This document shows positions 14,616-16,250 of a DNA stretch of 16,250 nt, piece by piece (the first letter of the stretch is position 1; every line of letters begins with the position of its first letter). The notes below the pieces were generated by a model. The model made no database searches. It saw only the letters and a program-made list of their open reading frames with translations, and was not told where the DNA came from. A program made the translations under genes and the position numbers. Source of the DNA: an uncultured Helcococcus sp. (GTDB taxonomy: Bacteria > Bacillota > Clostridia > Tissierellales > Peptoniphilaceae); the NCBI GenBank assembly GCA_947253305.1, contig CAMXYZ010000016.1, forward strand, positions 1 to 16,250, given 5' to 3'.

Positions 14616-15774
14616 TTTTATTAAGTTCATCTTCTACATATGAATTAATGATATTATATCTCTCGTGCTCCAAATCTTTATCATCATATAAAAGATTGAT
14701 AGTATTCTTTGCTCTTTCATTATCTTTGTATTCTAAGAATAGTCCGGAAGTTATAAAATGATTTGTTAATTCGTCTTTGAATAAATTAATACCAAATCTT
14801 TTCTTTGTAAAATTATCTTCTATCTTATCATTAAGTATTAAATCGTCTATAGCTAATTTAATTAGATTAATTCCAGCTAAATTAGAATAATAAAATGTAT
14901 TTCCGAGTCTCGTATTTATAGCTGTTATATAAATATTTCCATCATAATCAGAAATCTTATAATCTATATTAAAGTATCCAGTATAATCCATTTTCTCAAT
15001 AATATTTTTTGATATATTATATAATTCAGGAATATCGCTATCTATTTGTACCATAGGATTACCAAGGTCATCAGTTAGTATTGATCTAGATTGAACCATA
15101 TATATTTTTAAATTAGAAGATCTGTATCCATTTATTGAAAATTGATTTCCATCTTTACCTGCAATATATTCTTGAACTAATATTTGACCATCATAAGAAT
15201 TATCAATAATCTTATTAATTATCTCGATGGCTTTATCTTTTGAATCTATACGATAGGAATTTTCTTTTCCTTCAAAATTTATTTTAATGTACTTACTCAT
15301 ATCCATAGGTCTTATAAATAAGTCATCATGAAATTCATTAAGATTAAAATTTTTATCTGATACTTTTATGCTTTTAGGATATTTATAATTTAATTTGTCT
15401 AAGAGTTCATAAAAATTATCTTTATTCGTAAAATCATCACCTAATTGCTTATATGGTGTAACGATTTCAAAATCTAATTTATCTTTGTTTTTACATAATA
15501 TATTTAAATATGATTCATGTGGAGCGAAAACAATGAATTTATCAAAACTTTCTTTATTATAACTATGAATTTTATTTAATATATCAATAAAAGCAGTATT
15601 GTTTACTTTAATATCTTTTTCTATAAATAAATTATTATATATAGAATTTACGAATGGAGTTTTAATTTCGTGGTCGCAAATCACAGGATTTACACCATAT
15701 TCTTCATATATACTTCTTGCTAATTGATAACTATTAATATTTGTACCTAGTACAATTGGTAAAAACTTCTTCAA
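14593..15774 (-). CDS. ATP-grasp ligase resembling D-aspartate ligase Aslfm (peptidoglycan cross-bridge)
   Basis: Probably joins an amino acid (D-Asp or D-Glu in relatives) to an amine, such as the side chain of residue 3 of the peptidoglycan precursor, using ATP. The N-terminus FLPIVLGTNINSYQLARS (4-21) closely resembles the start of the Enterococcus faecium D-aspartate ligase as I recall it, which is the main reason for the call. ATP-grasp features are IRPMDMSKY (154-162), QILVQEYIAGKDGNQ (197-211), GYFNIDYKI (266-274, D271 a likely metal ligand) and INTRLGN (286-292). The position expected to hold the second metal-binding Glu before N287 is A285. No racemase is adjacent. GGAGG (15780-15784) supports the start. 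The alternative is a general carboxylate-amine ligase of unknown substrate. Confidence 0.7.
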   Translation of the reverse strand: MKKFLPIVLGTNINSYQLARSIYEEYGVNPVICDHEIKTPFVNSIYNNLFIEKDIKVNNTAFIDILNKIHSYNKESFDKFIVFAPHESYLNILCKNKDKLDFEIVTPYKQLGDDFTNKDNFYELLDKLNYKYPKSIKVSDKNFNLNEFHDDLFIRPMDMSKYIKINFEGKENSYRIDSKDKAIEIINKIIDNSYDGQILVQEYIAGKDGNQFSINGYRSSNLKIYMVQSRSILTDDLGNPMVQIDSDIPELYNISKNIIEKMDYTGYFNIDYKISDYDGNIYITAINTRLGNTFYYSNLAGINLIKLAIDDLILNDKIEDNFTKKRFGINLFKDELTNHFITSGLFLEYKDNERAKNTINLLYDDKDLEHERYNIINSYVEDELNKRKKSIGN

Positions 15775-15813
15775 TTTTTCCTCCTTTTTATAAAATGGAT
15801 TGATTATATCTTT

Positions 15814-15842
15814 ATTATAACTTAAAACTCGAAATATATAAA
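15814..15842 (-). promoter_or_regulatory. Predicted promoter of the ATP-grasp gene
   Basis: On the minus strand, TTTATA (-35, 15837-15842) and TATAAT (-10, 15814-15819) are 17 nt apart, giving a leader of about 33 nt. The -35 is weak, and AT-rich DNA makes chance matches common. Confidence 0.4.
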
Positions 15843-15927
15843 TTAAATAATGATTTGAATATAAATATAAATAAGCTAAAATATAATTACATCAAATTTA
15901 TAAGATATCGTTATCAGTAATAAAAAT

Positions 15928-15957
15928 TTGAATATATATATTCTATTAATGTATACT
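15928..15957 (+). promoter_or_regulatory. Predicted promoter of the ABC ATPase gene, with embedded palindrome
   Basis: TTGAAT (15928-15933) and TATACT (15952-15957) are 18 nt apart. The perfect palindrome GAATATATATATTC (15930-15943) overlaps the -35 and the spacer, a position suited to a repressor, though an alternating AT tract could be incidental. Confidence 0.45.
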
Positions 15958-15994
15958 TAAGATAAGATACTACAAAAATAAGAGAGGTGAGGGT

Positions 15995-16250
15995 ATGATT
16001 GAAATCAAAAATTTAAGGAAAGTTTTTGACAATGGCTTCGAAGCGCTTAAAGATATTAATTTAGAAATTGAGGAAGGTGATTTAGTTTGTCTACTAGGTC
16101 CTAGTGGATGTGGAAAATCTACAATACTAAATTTAATCTCAGGTTTATTAGATCCTACTGAAGGTGATATTTTATTTGAAGGACAATCTGTAAAAGATTT
16201 ACATCCAAAAGATAGGGGGATTGGATTAGTATTTCAAAATTATGCTTTAT
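15995..16250 (+). CDS. Sugar-type ABC transporter ATP-binding protein (partial, cut by window end)
   Basis: The first 85 residues of an ABC ATPase that powers import through a membrane permease. The N-terminus MIEIKNLRKVFDNG is followed by Walker A GPSGCGKST at 35-43 and the Q-loop FQNYAL with Q81. The RGIGLVFQNYAL form is typical of the MalK/UgpC/MsmK group serving carbohydrate or glycerol-phosphate importers, which normally run to about 360-370 residues with a C-terminal regulatory domain. That part and the signature motif lie beyond 16250. AGGTGAGG (15985-15992) just before the ATG supports the start. Substrate cannot be told. Confidence 0.88.
   Translation, partial: MIEIKNLRKVFDNGFEALKDINLEIEEGDLVCLLGPSGCGKSTILNLISGLLDPTEGDILFEGQSVKDLHPKDRGIGLVFQNYAL

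Larger units (their letters stand above)
15785..15994. other. Divergent AT-rich intergenic region
   Basis: About 210 bp between the minus-strand ATP-grasp gene and the plus-strand ABC gene. It holds the predicted promoters of both, a 14-bp palindrome at 15930-15943 and a TTTGAATATA motif repeated at 15854 and 15927. No open frame with a ribosome site, RNA gene or riboswitch-like structure was seen. Confidence 0.6.

Noticed and set aside
15785..15994. Riboswitch or small RNA in the last intergenic region
   Set aside because: Only AT-rich low-complexity sequence, without GC-containing paired elements or a terminator-like hairpin.

Overview
The window suggests a low-GC, Gram-positive, probably anaerobic Firmicute. 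The DNA is strongly AT-rich, Arg is nearly always AGA and Leu mostly TTA, ribosome sites are strong AGGAGG types, and promoters look like sigma-A. The gene content (D-aspartate-ligase-like ATP-grasp enzyme, CsoR/CopA, two-domain NAD synthetase, complete lower-glycolysis cluster) fits the Tissierellia/Peptoniphilaceae area. That placement is an inference; the genus cannot be fixed by reading.

Layout. (1) 10-2816, minus strand: nadE, then a D-2-hydroxyacid dehydrogenase 11 bp downstream, driven by a promoter in the 2817-2960 divergent gap. (2) 2961-8537, plus strand: a tightly packed run of copA (copper-exporting P1B ATPase), csoR (Cu(I)-sensing repressor), trmL (tRNA wobble methyltransferase), trxB-like flavoprotein and a GH29 alpha-L-fucosidase-like hydrolase. 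It starts at a clear promoter whose spacer carries a CsoR-type dyad. (3) 8688-14564, plus strand: the lower-glycolysis operon gap-pgk-tpiA-gpmI-eno, with its own promoter, a nested AT-rich dyad upstream, a 5'-UTR hairpin, a gap/pgk hairpin and a strong terminator. (4) 14593-15774, minus strand: an Aslfm-like ATP-grasp ligase converging on eno and sharing its terminator. (5) 15995 to the window end, plus strand: the start of a sugar-type (UgpC/MalK) ABC transporter ATPase.

How it works together. The glycolytic genes carry glyceraldehyde-3-phosphate to phosphoenolpyruvate. The NAD synthetase and hydroxyacid dehydrogenase are consistent with NAD supply and NADH re-oxidation in a fermenting cell. 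The copper genes form a self-regulating export module: CsoR should release the copA promoter when Cu(I) binds.

Most notable: the copA reading frame ends in a CopZ-like domain preceded by its own Shine-Dalgarno and in-frame ATG (5328), so one gene may make both the pump and a free 68-residue copper chaperone. Three enzymes also lack expected residues. The NadE amidase domain has lost its catalytic Cys and the Lys segment. The TrxB-like protein lacks most of the NADPH 2'-phosphate motif. The ATP-grasp ligase has Ala where a metal-binding Glu is expected. No tRNA, rRNA, CRISPR array, insertion sequence or phage gene was seen. No gene-free stretch exceeds 300 bases; the longest is 15775-15994.
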